A stretch of DNA of 37,056 nucleotides from NCBI GenBank assembly GCA_002393095.1, contig DGII01000147.1:1-37056 (forward strand), in the 5' to 3' direction. The DNA comes from Lachnospiraceae bacterium UBA3826 (GTDB lineage: Bacteria; Bacillota; Clostridia; Lachnospirales; Lachnospiraceae). The position numbers and the translations under genes were made by a program. Positions 23,889 through 32,006 of this stretch are shown in pieces. Position 1 is the stretch's first letter. The number at the start of each line of letters is the position of its first letter. The notes beneath the pieces were generated by a model. It saw only the letters and a program-made list of their open reading frames with translations. It was not told the DNA's origin and ran no database searches.

Positions 23889-25283
23889 ATGACAGCTAAT
23901 TTAGTAACGGGATTAAGCCCTATGCAGGAGCTTAAGACCAACACGGCTGCCGGTGTCAATCCCGCTTCCGGCTCTGATTTCTCGGATGTGTTGCGTAACA
24001 GCACAAGCAAGGAGAGTGAGGTGCCTCAGCCTAAGGAACCCGTTAAGAAAAACGATCCTTCGGTAAAGGAAGCAGCCGAGACAGATAAGGGTAATGAAAT
24101 GAAATCCGAAGTGAAGGACGATTCCGATAAGCCGGTTAAGGTTGATAAGGAAGAAAAGCCCATAGAGGATAAGCAGCAGCCCTTAAGTGATGAGGCTAAG
24201 GATGAGATAACCGAGGCAGTCGCATCGATGGTGCAGACCATCGCAGAAGTACTGGAGATACCTGCAGAGCAGGTAGAAGAAGCCATTGAAGACCTTGGAA
24301 TGGTGGATATGGAAGTTCTTAATCCCGGTACGATTCCTAATCTGGTAGTTGAGCTTACCGATGCAACAGATGTGACCGAGATCATGACAGATGAAGAGCT
24401 TTTTGCAGATGTTAAGAACCTCATGGGTGAGGCGAATAAGCTTACGGAAGAGGTTGCGGACGCACTGCAGATACCTGTAGAGGAGATAAAGAGTCAGATA
24501 GGTGACGAGGTAGCAAAGGTAAAAGCACTCGAAGGCAATGAAATGCCGGCGGATATAGTGGTTCAGGATAAGAATCCCGAAGAAGGACCTCAAAAGAGCT
24601 TAAGCATCACAGAACAGACCGATACGCAGATAACGGCCGGGGACTCCGAAGAGATAGCACCTGTCAGTGCAAGGCACGAAGATAATAAGGGACAGGATAC
24701 AAGGAACGGTAACGGAGGTAATGAGGGCTTAGGCTTCACACAGACGGTTACCGATACTCTTAAGGGGATGGTTGCCGAGAGACTGGATGCAGAGGTTACT
24801 ACATACGCAACGACAACGGATCAGATAATGGAGCAGGTCAGCGAATCACTTCGCATGACAATGACAGAAGACGTTACAGAGATGGAGATGACTCTACATC
24901 CCGCATCACTGGGTAATGTCAGAGTACAGGTAGCGGCCAAGGATGGTGTTATCACAGCTTCTTTTACAACACAGAACGAACAGGTAAAGGAAGTCTTAGA
25001 AGCTCAGATAATTCAACTGAAGGAACAGATGAATGAGCAGGGTATCAAGATAGAGGCGGTCGAAGTCACAGTCGGTTCACACGCTTTTGAACGTAATCTG
25101 AATGATAACGGAGACAATCGCGGTGGACAGCCGGAGGCAGAGGCCAAGAAGAAAAAGGTCAGAGGCATCAACTTAGGCGGTGGCGATCTTACACAGATGG
25201 ATATCGAAGAGCTCGATGAAGAGGATAAGGTCACGGCGGATATGATGGCAAGACAAGGTAACACAGTGGATTACATGGCATAA
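23889..25283 (+). CDS. fliK: Flagellar hook-length control protein FliK
   Basis: 464 residues. The N-terminal ~300 are low-complexity, acidic and Ser/Glu/Lys-rich, as in FliK rulers. Residues ~320-400 form the conserved Flg_hook domain: TEMEMTLHPASLGNVRVQVA then ITASFTTQNEQVKEVLEAQ and LKEQMNEQGIKIEAVEVTVG. This domain switches the export gate from hook to filament substrates by contact with FlhB. AAGGAGG precedes ATG. It may have its own sigma-28-like promoter. Confidence 0.93.
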   Translation: MTANLVTGLSPMQELKTNTAAGVNPASGSDFSDVLRNSTSKESEVPQPKEPVKKNDPSVKEAAETDKGNEMKSEVKDDSDKPVKVDKEEKPIEDKQQPLSDEAKDEITEAVASMVQTIAEVLEIPAEQVEEAIEDLGMVDMEVLNPGTIPNLVVELTDATDVTEIMTDEELFADVKNLMGEANKLTEEVADALQIPVEEIKSQIGDEVAKVKALEGNEMPADIVVQDKNPEEGPQKSLSITEQTDTQITAGDSEEIAPVSARHEDNKGQDTRNGNGGNEGLGFTQTVTDTLKGMVAERLDAEVTTYATTTDQIMEQVSESLRMTMTEDVTEMEMTLHPASLGNVRVQVAAKDGVITASFTTQNEQVKEVLEAQIIQLKEQMNEQGIKIEAVEVTVGSHAFERNLNDNGDNRGGQPEAEAKKKKVRGINLGGGDLTQMDIEELDEEDKVTADMMARQGNTVDYMA

Positions 25284-25300
25284 GCTATAAGGAGAAAAAT

Positions 25301-26041
25301 ATGAGTGCAATAGCAAATGTGGTTGACGGAAAGGTCGTCAACAACGGTAAGACACCCGATACATCCTCCATATCAAAGGCAGTTGAAGCCGCTAAGAGAG
25401 AAGCAGGCGGCGCACTTGATAAGGATGCTTTCTTACAGCTACTTGTGACACAGATGCAATATCAGGACCCGTTGGAGCCCACGGATAATACACAGTATGT
25501 ATCACAGCTTGCAACCTTCTCTACACTTGAGGAGATGCAGAATATGGGTTCAACGATGAGCAGACAGAGTGCATCATCACTTGTAGGACAATATGTATTC
25601 ATGGAAGAGACTTCAGCTACCGGTGACACCAAGACCGTAGAAGGAACTGTGGATTATGTCACATTCTCGGGTAGCAAGACATATCTGTCAATCGACGGAA
25701 CTCTGTATAATTATGATGATCTTAAGTCGGTTGCCGATGGCGACTACACCCTGGCAGTGAAGCTTGCTGACACTTTAGTGGCTCAGATCAATAAGCTTCC
25801 GAGCTTTGATAACTTAAGTAAATCGAATGTCGAAGAGGTAGGCAAGATCGTTGAAGCTTACAGCGGCATGAATTCGTACCAGAAATCCTTCTTAAGCAGC
25901 GAAGAGCAGAATGTATATAACGCATATGCCAATTGGTATGCCGGGATGATGGGTGCGGAGGAATCCACAGAGCAGACAGAATCCGCCGATACCGGAAGCA
26001 CTGAAGAAACAGTCGGTGAGGATACCACGGAAACAGTTTGA
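25301..26041 (+). CDS. flgD: Flagellar hook-assembly protein FlgD with unusual helical tail
   Basis: 246 residues. DKDAFLQLLVTQMQYQDPLE and NTQYVSQLATFSTLEEMQNM (40-83) are the FlgD signature; this hook cap is needed for hook growth. Residues ~92-145 could be a reduced beta-domain (VEGTVDYVTFSGSKTYLSID). Residues ~155-216 are different: AQINKLPSFDNLSKSN and AYSGMNSYQKSFLSSEE resemble the LP-x-QK three-helix modules of Gram-positive surface proteins. An acidic Thr/Glu tail (217-246) ends it. Standard FlgD has Ig-like domains here, so the tail is odd. AAGGAG lies before ATG, 17 nt after fliK. Confidence 0.9.
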   Translation: MSAIANVVDGKVVNNGKTPDTSSISKAVEAAKREAGGALDKDAFLQLLVTQMQYQDPLEPTDNTQYVSQLATFSTLEEMQNMGSTMSRQSASSLVGQYVFMEETSATGDTKTVEGTVDYVTFSGSKTYLSIDGTLYNYDDLKSVADGDYTLAVKLADTLVAQINKLPSFDNLSKSNVEEVGKIVEAYSGMNSYQKSFLSSEEQNVYNAYANWYAGMMGAEESTEQTESADTGSTEETVGEDTTETV

Positions 26042-26070
26042 TCTAACAGTTACAAAACGGAGGGAAGCGT

Positions 26071-26478
26071 ATGAACATAGCTAACGAAAGATTCCTTTCC
26101 GCAAGACAGATCCAGGGAGAAATATTCAAAAGTCCCGGAAGAGATGCTTATAATAACACGCCTAACGAACAGGGTTCCTTCGGGGATATCTTGGGCAGGA
26201 TGAAGGAGGAGGCATCACAGGGCAATGAGATAAGATTCTCTAAGCACGCAGAGGCGAGGCTGGCAACCAGAGACATCACGCTTGACGATACGCAGATGGA
26301 CAGGCTGCAGGACGGAGTAGCCAAGGCCTCAATGAAAGGAATCAAAGAATCGTTACTTATCATGGATAAGCTGGCATTCATCGTGAATGTACCGAGTGCG
26401 ACCGTAGTTACGGCACTTGATTCCACGGCAGGTAACGAGCAGGTATTTACCAATATAGACGGAGCGGTTATAGTATAA
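26071..26478 (+). CDS. Flagellar operon protein, TIGR02530 type
   Basis: 135 residues. The core IRFSKHAEARLATRDI and the region from KGIKESLLIMDKLAFIVNVP to the Thr/Val-rich end match the small 'flagellar operon protein' always found between flgD and flgE in Clostridia and Bacilli. Function unknown; hook-related or regulatory roles are suggested only by position. GGAGGGAAGCGT precedes ATG. Confidence 0.85.
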   Translation: MNIANERFLSARQIQGEIFKSPGRDAYNNTPNEQGSFGDILGRMKEEASQGNEIRFSKHAEARLATRDITLDDTQMDRLQDGVAKASMKGIKESLLIMDKLAFIVNVPSATVVTALDSTAGNEQVFTNIDGAVIV

Positions 26479-26490
26479 GCCGGACCTCAT

Positions 26491-26497
26491 AAGGAGG
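26491..26497 (+). promoter_or_regulatory. Orphan Shine-Dalgarno sequence
   Basis: A perfect AAGGAGG lies 63 nt before the flgE start with no ATG, GTG or TTG at a usable distance after it. A weak hairpin (GACTTC with GAAGTC) follows. It may be a remnant of a lost small gene or a ribosome standby site. Confidence 0.35.
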
Positions 26498-26559
26498 CTT
26501 AAGACTTCCGACTGACAGACGAAGTCACAACCGCCCGATACAACAGGAGGGCAAAAATT

Positions 26560-28362
26560 ATGATGAGATCAATGTACTCCGGCGTTGCCGGATTAAAGAC
26601 ACACCAGACCAAGATGGACGTTATCGGTAACAATATTGCCAATGTCAATACCGTAGCGTACAAGTCACAGTCAGTGACCTTCTCGGAGCTGATGTATCAG
26701 ACCACACAGAACGCATCAGGCGCCAATGCACAGACAGGTACGGCAGGTATCAATGCCCGTCAGATAGGTCTTGGTGTTAAGACAGGTGCGATCAATACAG
26801 CAATAAGCTCACAGGGTGCTTCCCAGACAACTAACAACCCTTTTGATATCCGTATAACAGGTAATTCATTCTTCATAGTAAGTAACGGTCAGGATAATTT
26901 CTTCACCAGAGACGGTTCGTTCTATGTAGACGGTATCGGTAATCTGGCCATGACATCCAACGGATATAACGTAATGGGATGGCAGGTAGACCCCGAGACC
27001 ATGAATATCAAGCAGGATACGGTATCTCCTCTTCGTATAATGAGCGCTGAAAATATGACATACGATCCCGAGGCTACTACCAAGGCAAGAGTGACAGGTA
27101 TCATCGATAAGCTCGATACCAACCTTACAAGCTCTGCAGGTAAGAACATGAACCTTATGTTCTATGATAAGCTCGGATATTCATACACAGCTAAGATCAA
27201 TCTTAAGACTACCGATACAGACGGTATGTATGCTGTTACCATAGACGGCATCGTGGATTCCGACAATAATCCCATAGATCTTACTCCGGCAGGCGACAAT
27301 ATCTTAAGTACACAGGGTACATTCACTGCTGCGCTTCAGACGAGCTTCTTAAATGCTGCCAATGCTGCAGGACTTCCTATCAAGAATGACGGAACGGCCA
27401 TACAGAAGCAGCTTGCAGACGGAACGACCTATGATTATATTGTTGCTGACGAGGTAGTATATACAGCAGGACAGACCACGACACCCGACTGGGATAAGAT
27501 AGCGGCTGTTTTGCAGAAAAACGGTATGGATGAAGCAATTACAGGAGATATGCTCCAGACACTCAGATTCACTTATACAGATAAGAGCGGAACCAATCCT
27601 CAGACTATATCATTTACGGCAGCCGATGTGCTTAATACCAATAAGAAGTATAAGATGGGCGACGGTACTACAGAGCTTACGGCTTATCAGATGCTAAGCG
27701 ATCCCACGAATGGGGGAGCTTTAGCCGATAATACAAGTGCAGGCCTAACGACCACCAACCTCTATTACAATATCTCAACAGGTAAGTTCGAGGGTATAGG
27801 CGGAAGAGGTGCCGACCAGACATCCATTACACTCAATATAGCGCAGCTGCAGTCAGTGAATCCTGCAACCAACCAGCTTGAGAGTAACTTCGAGAATATC
27901 ACGATCGACTTCTCGCCTACAACAATGTTCAATAACTCAGGTACATCTACCATAGCTGCTTCAAGCGGTGATGGCAATAAGCTCGGCGCAGGACGTAAGC
28001 TTGGACAGATGAGCGGTGTATCTATACAGGACGACGGACGTATATATGCTTCATATGACAACGGTATGTCAAGACTCTTAGGACAGATAGCGGTAGCGGA
28101 ATTCGCCAATGCATCAGGCCTTGAGAAAGAGGGAGATAACCTCTATAAGAATTCACAGAACTCAGGTGATTTCGACGGTATCGGTATCGATATCAAGTCA
28201 GGCGGCGGATATATGACAACAGGCGTACTTGAGATGAGTAACGTTGACCTTTCCGCTGAGTTCACCGATATGATCACGACACAGCGTGGATTCCAGGCCA
28301 ACTCACGTATCATAACGGTATCTGATACGCTTCTTGAGGAGCTTGTGAATCTTAAGAGATAA
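26560..28362 (+). CDS. flgE: Flagellar hook protein FlgE
   Basis: 600 residues. N-terminal MRSMYSGVAGLKTHQTKMDV then GNNIANVNTVAYK and C-terminal LSAEFTDMITTQRGFQANSR then ITVSDTLLEELVNLKR are the conserved coiled-coil ends of hook subunits. The middle (~150-480) is a large surface domain, making this protein much longer than the ~264 residues of the Bacillus hook and about 400 of Salmonella. Extra middle domains are common in Lachnospiraceae and usually alter the hook surface. ATG ATG start; AGGAGGG precedes. Conserved N-terminal Gly-Asn-Asn-Ile-Ala is intact. Confidence 0.95.
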   Translation: MMRSMYSGVAGLKTHQTKMDVIGNNIANVNTVAYKSQSVTFSELMYQTTQNASGANAQTGTAGINARQIGLGVKTGAINTAISSQGASQTTNNPFDIRITGNSFFIVSNGQDNFFTRDGSFYVDGIGNLAMTSNGYNVMGWQVDPETMNIKQDTVSPLRIMSAENMTYDPEATTKARVTGIIDKLDTNLTSSAGKNMNLMFYDKLGYSYTAKINLKTTDTDGMYAVTIDGIVDSDNNPIDLTPAGDNILSTQGTFTAALQTSFLNAANAAGLPIKNDGTAIQKQLADGTTYDYIVADEVVYTAGQTTTPDWDKIAAVLQKNGMDEAITGDMLQTLRFTYTDKSGTNPQTISFTAADVLNTNKKYKMGDGTTELTAYQMLSDPTNGGALADNTSAGLTTTNLYYNISTGKFEGIGGRGADQTSITLNIAQLQSVNPATNQLESNFENITIDFSPTTMFNNSGTSTIAASSGDGNKLGAGRKLGQMSGVSIQDDGRIYASYDNGMSRLLGQIAVAEFANASGLEKEGDNLYKNSQNSGDFDGIGIDIKSGGGYMTTGVLEMSNVDLSAEFTDMITTQRGFQANSRIITVSDTLLEELVNLKR

Positions 28363-28420
28363 TTGTATCTAACAGGAATTTTACTTATCCGTTTCAATAA
28401 TACATACCTTACACGATCTG

Positions 28421-28455
28421 CCGACACCCGACATACGGGGTGTCGGTATTTCGCA
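28421..28455 (+). terminator. Hairpin after flgE, partial terminator
   Basis: CCGACACCC (28421-28429) pairs perfectly with GGGTGTCGG (28438-28446) over an 8-nt loop and is followed by TATTTCGCATTT, a weak T-tract. Probably a leaky terminator or an mRNA end-protecting hairpin between the two halves of the fla locus. Confidence 0.55.
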
Positions 28456-28466
28456 TTTAATATATG

Positions 28467-28503
28467 ATTGTGGTATGGGTAGCATTTCACCACAATATGT
28501 GGT
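28467..28503 (+). promoter_or_regulatory. Alternating TGTGGT half-sites before flbD
   Basis: TGTGGT (28469-28474), ACCACA (28489-28494) and TGTGGT (28498-28503) alternate in direction. ATTGTGGT pairs with ACCACAAT (8 bp), and CCACA-ATA-TGTGG is a tight palindrome. The last half-site abuts the -10 of the next promoter. Operator-like arrangement; regulator not known. Confidence 0.45.
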
Positions 28504-28508
28504 ATACT
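28500..28508 (+). promoter_or_regulatory. Extended -10 promoter for flbD-motAB
   Basis: TGG-TATACT has a good -10 (28503-28508) with the TGn extension. No -35 fits. It is the only promoter-like site after the hairpin and would give a ~66-nt leader before flbD. Confidence 0.45.
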
Positions 28509-28581
28509 CTGTATATTGTAATTATAGAAGCGGAAGTGGCGGAGTATATATCCGTCATGGAAGATTATATGGTAGATTATT

Positions 28582-28767
28582 ATGATAGAAGTCACGAAGC
28601 TTAACGGGACGAAGACCTTGGTCAATCAGGATCTTATAGAGACCGTGGAATCCAATCCCGACACCGTCATTTCTTTTACGACAGGCAGGAAAATAATTGT
28701 AAAAGAAAGTAGACAAGAAGTGAATAATCTAGTAAAATCGTATAGAAAGGATATTTCTGTCAATTAA
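28582..28767 (+). CDS. flbD: FlbD/SwrD family protein
   Basis: 61 residues. MIEVTKLNGTKTLVNQDLIE and VISFTTGRKIIVKES match the short FlbD (SwrD, YlzI) family that always accompanies the fla genes of firmicutes. In Bacillus SwrD raises flagellar power and is needed for swarming, perhaps by affecting the stator; here it lies directly before motA and motB, consistent with that role. Ribosome site is weak (GGTAG 6 nt before ATG). Confidence 0.9.
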   Translation: MIEVTKLNGTKTLVNQDLIETVESNPDTVISFTTGRKIIVKESRQEVNNLVKSYRKDISVN

Positions 28768-28798
28768 TACAATTTGATGGAAGCACAGGTGGATTATT

Positions 28799-29596
28799 GT
28801 GGATCTGGCGACCATTATAGGCTTGGCAGTCTGTCTGGCACTATGTATATTCGGAATAGTATTCGGTAACAGCTTTTCAGTCATCCTGAATTTCATGGAT
28901 GCACCGTCAGCACTTATCACTTTCGGTGGTGCGTTCATGTGTATTCTGGCGTCGTACACCATTCCGGATTACATAGCAGGCTTTAAGTCTATATTATTGA
29001 CATTCAAGACCAGCGCACTTGATGTGCCCGGCGTAATAAAGAAGATTATCGATCTCTCCAATGTAGCACGTAAGGAGGGCTTGTTGTCGTTAGAGGAAGC
29101 TGCCGGAGAGCTTGATGATGCTTTCCTTAAGAAAGGCATCCTTCTTATAGTGGACGGTACTGACCCTGAACTTGTGCGAGGCATCATGGAGACGGAGATG
29201 GTAAGCATAGACTCAAGACACCGTACCAAGATAGGATTCTGGGAGAATCTTGGTGCCATGGGACCTGCGTGGGGTATGATCGGTACCCTTATAGGCCTGG
29301 TTAATATGCTTCAGAACATGGATGACCCTTCATCCATTGGCCCCGCCATGGCGGTTGCCCTGCTTACTACGTTGTACGGATCGCTTCTGGCTAACTGGAT
29401 ATGCGCACCTGTCGGTGCCAAGCTCAAGAGCCGTAACGAAGAAGAGATGATGAGTAAGGAGATAATGATAGAGGGACTTCTGTCCATTCAGGCAGGTGAG
29501 AACCCCAGAGTAATAGAAGAGAAGCTTAAGTCGTTCTTAACTCCCGCAGAGAAGGCAGCTATGGAAGCGGCACAGGGAGGTGATGGCGATGGCTAA
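28799..29596 (+). CDS. motA: Flagellar motor stator protein MotA
   Basis: 265 residues, typical. Four membrane helices; the cytoplasmic loop contains ARKEGLLSLEE (R91, E99 region) that meets FliG charges; GPAWGMIGTLIGLVNML (P156) and GPAMAVALLTTLYGSLLANW (P182) carry the conserved prolines near the proton path. GTG start with AGGTGG at 28787-28792. Coupled to motB by overlap. Being proton- or sodium-driven is not decided by sight. Confidence 0.95.
   Translation: MDLATIIGLAVCLALCIFGIVFGNSFSVILNFMDAPSALITFGGAFMCILASYTIPDYIAGFKSILLTFKTSALDVPGVIKKIIDLSNVARKEGLLSLEEAAGELDDAFLKKGILLIVDGTDPELVRGIMETEMVSIDSRHRTKIGFWENLGAMGPAWGMIGTLIGLVNMLQNMDDPSSIGPAMAVALLTTLYGSLLANWICAPVGAKLKSRNEEEMMSKEIMIEGLLSIQAGENPRVIEEKLKSFLTPAEKAAMEAAQGGDGDG
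29575..29580 (+). promoter_or_regulatory. Ribosome site selecting the motB start
   Basis: GGGAGG lies 8 nt before ATG 29589 but touches GTG 29580 and is only 2 nt from ATG 29583, so the 29589 start is the one it can serve. Confidence 0.6.
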
Positions 29597-30425
29597 GAGG
29601 AAGGAAGAGGAACCGCCTAAAGGCGCGCCGGCGTGGCAATCCACGTTCGCCGACCTGATGAATCTGTTGCTCTGCTTCTTCGTGCTGCTGTTCTCGATGT
29701 CATCTATCGACGCGGCGAAATTCGAAGCAATAGCGGCTTCGTTCTCCAATACTTTCAGTATATTCTCGGCAGGCGGTTCGTCTTTCGATGACGGATTGCT
29801 CATAAGCAACGGTGTGAGCCAGCTTAACAACCTTGATATGTACATAAGCAATACCGGAGCGGCAGCCGAGCAGACAGCGAAGCAGAATGATCTTAATAAG
29901 GATGAAGCGGACAGCAGTGCAGAGGAACTTAAGGAGGCGCTTGAGCAGGAACAGTTAGCCGCCAGTGAGGAGCTTGCCGAAAAGGTGAGCGAGGCGCTTG
30001 TAGAGAGTGGGATCGATAAGGATATCGATATAGAATTCACATCGCAGTACGTCCAGCTCACATTGAAGGGATCGGTGCTCTTCGATTCCGGTTCGTCAGA
30101 GCTTAGAAGCGAAGCGATGCCTATGATACAGAAGATCGCTGTGATACTTGAGAGATATGCTTCAAGTACCATTGAGATCGAAGGACATACGGATAATGTT
30201 CCGATACATACGAGCAAGTACGAAAGCAATGATGTATTAAGTTCCTACAGAGCGTTGTCGATGTTTGATTATCTGGTTCAGAATACAAGCCTTGATCCTG
30301 CGAAGATCAAGCATTCGGGAAGAGGCGAGTATATTCCGGTGGCTGATAACTCAACTCCGGAGGGCAGAGCCAAGAACAGACGTATAGAGATTAAGATATA
30401 TAACAGTTTAAGCTCTGAGAGCTGA
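29589..30425 (+). CDS. motB: Flagellar motor stator protein MotB
   Basis: 278 residues from ATG 29589. One membrane helix with the essential proton-binding Asp, D22, in STFADLMNLLLCFFVLLFSM. A helix-rich linker (~85-145) leads to a peptidoglycan-binding OmpA domain: FDSGSSELRSEAMP, EIEGHTDNVPIH, NDVLSSYRAL and RAKNRRIEIKI. It forms the stator with MotA and fixes it to the wall. Overlaps motA by 8 nt. The linker is rather long and acidic. Confidence 0.95.
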   Translation: MAKRKEEEPPKGAPAWQSTFADLMNLLLCFFVLLFSMSSIDAAKFEAIAASFSNTFSIFSAGGSSFDDGLLISNGVSQLNNLDMYISNTGAAAEQTAKQNDLNKDEADSSAEELKEALEQEQLAASEELAEKVSEALVESGIDKDIDIEFTSQYVQLTLKGSVLFDSGSSELRSEAMPMIQKIAVILERYASSTIEIEGHTDNVPIHTSKYESNDVLSSYRALSMFDYLVQNTSLDPAKIKHSGRGEYIPVADNSTPEGRAKNRRIEIKIYNSLSSES

Positions 30426-30459
30426 TGTGGTCTACTGTATGGGAGATGCGAGATAAGTT

Positions 30460-30981
30460 ATGAAGAAGAATATGATATCAATTCTGGTACTGGCTTTGCT
30501 TATAGTCAATACCGTATTAACGGCGATACTGATGTTCTCGGTCATGGGCACCATGAAGAAGACGGCGAGGCTTATAGATGGTATATCAAGCGCCCTGTCG
30601 CTTGAAGTGGCAGATGCACAGGCTCCGGGAGAGGGACCGGCCGAAGAGATCACCATGGAGGACATAGAAGTCATTCAGATTCCCGATCAGATGACAATCT
30701 CCCTTGCTAAAGGCGCCGATGGCGAGACCCATTACTGCCTTGTGTCCGTATCGCTTTCGCTCAATAAGAAGGACCCGGATTATGAAAAGTATAAACCAAT
30801 GGTAGAGACCAATATGGATCTTATAAAGAGTGAGATATTCTCCGTGATTCAGTCTCACCCCATTGAAGAAGCCGAGAGCAATCCCGATATGTTGAGACAG
30901 GAGATACTCGACAGGATACAGCAGATGTATGGATCGAAATTCATATATAATGTGGTATTCAGGGATATAATGTTCTCATAA
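30460..30981 (+). CDS. fliL: Flagellar basal-body-associated protein FliL
   Basis: 173 residues with a single N-terminal membrane helix (~5-27) and a C-terminal domain with ADGETHYCLVSVSLSLNKKD, HPIEEAESNPDMLRQEILDR and IYNVVFRDIMF, fitting FliL. FliL surrounds the stator and aids its engagement. Located between motB and fliM as in many Clostridia and spirochaetes. Confidence 0.88.
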   Translation: MKKNMISILVLALLIVNTVLTAILMFSVMGTMKKTARLIDGISSALSLEVADAQAPGEGPAEEITMEDIEVIQIPDQMTISLAKGADGETHYCLVSVSLSLNKKDPDYEKYKPMVETNMDLIKSEIFSVIQSHPIEEAESNPDMLRQEILDRIQQMYGSKFIYNVVFRDIMFS

Positions 30982-31021
30982 GCCGATCGTGAAAATACCT
31001 GCGTAAAGGAGGTGAGCCTGC

Positions 31022-32002
31022 TTGGGTGAGGTATTATCTCAAAATGAGATAGACAGTTTGCTGGCAGCACTTAGTACCGGTGAGCTGGACGCCGAAGAGA
31101 TGTCCAAGAAGGACGAAAAGCAGGTTCGCAATTATGACTTTGCCAGACCTGCGAAATTCTCCAAGGAACACTTAAGGACGTTGGAGATCATATATGAGCA
31201 TTACGGCAGACTGTTATCCACCAACCTACCGCTTTATCTTAGAAAAAGTGTGCAGATTTCGGTCGCCAGTTCCGAGACGGTAGTATTCTCGGAATTCTCG
31301 AATGCCCTTAGCAACCCGGTCATTCTGGGAATAGTGAATTTCAGCCCGTTGCAGGGACAGATAATTCTGGAGCTTGCGCCGAATCTGGGATTTGCCATGA
31401 TCGACAGAATGCTTGGCGGACAAGGTGTTCCGATTGACAAAGAGAGGGACTTCTCGGATATAGAGCTTGTTATACTGAATAAGATCATGACGATCTGTAT
31501 GCAGCTTATGAGAGACCCATGGAAGAACGTGGTGGACATCGAGCCGTTCTTAGAGCGAATAGAGACCAATCCACAGTTCGCCCAGATCATAGCTCCCAAC
31601 GATATGATCGCCATAGTCACGCTCAATCTTAAGATCGGTGATGTGGAAGGATTCATGAATATCTGTCTTCCCTTCAGTACCGTGGAAGATATCATGGACA
31701 AGCTGAATACGAAGTTCTGGTATTCAACGATGAAGGAGTCCAATGATGAGGATTATTCACAATATGTCGAGTCGATGATAAGGCGTGTGGACGCGCCGGT
31801 TAAGGCGGTACTCGGCAAGAGTATGATAACCGTCAATGACTTCGTCAATCTTCAGTACGGCGATATAATCCGGTTGGGAACAAGAACGGAAGATGAACTT
31901 GAGATATACGTGGGGAATATAAAGAAATTTATGGCCATGCCCGGCAAGAGTGATGATAAATACGCCGTAAGGATAACATCGGTCATAAGAGAGGAGGAAT
32001 AG
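31022..32002 (+). CDS. fliM: Flagellar motor switch protein FliM
   Basis: 326 residues. N-terminal VLSQNEIDSLLAAL is the CheY-P binding peptide; the middle (~45-235) is the CheC-like FliM domain with LRTLEIIYEHYGRLLSTNL; the C-terminus holds a SpoA domain, DFVNLQYGDIIRLGT. Central C-ring component. Start is TTG 31022, fixed by an excellent AAAGGAGGTGA at 31006-31016, and it places the CheY peptide at the very N-terminus. Confidence 0.96.
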   Translation: MGEVLSQNEIDSLLAALSTGELDAEEMSKKDEKQVRNYDFARPAKFSKEHLRTLEIIYEHYGRLLSTNLPLYLRKSVQISVASSETVVFSEFSNALSNPVILGIVNFSPLQGQIILELAPNLGFAMIDRMLGGQGVPIDKERDFSDIELVILNKIMTICMQLMRDPWKNVVDIEPFLERIETNPQFAQIIAPNDMIAIVTLNLKIGDVEGFMNICLPFSTVEDIMDKLNTKFWYSTMKESNDEDYSQYVESMIRRVDAPVKAVLGKSMITVNDFVNLQYGDIIRLGTRTEDELEIYVGNIKKFMAMPGKSDDKYAVRITSVIREEE

Positions 32003-32006
32003 AAGC

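Noticed and set aside
28557..28604. A 15-codon open frame overlapping the start of flbD
   Set aside because: The ribosome site (GGAG) is 12 nt away and the peptide has no recognised features; a regulatory upstream frame cannot be excluded but is not supported.
29537..30229. An antisense frame of 230 codons over motA/motB
   Set aside because: Shadow of motB; Ser/Leu-rich and without ribosome site.
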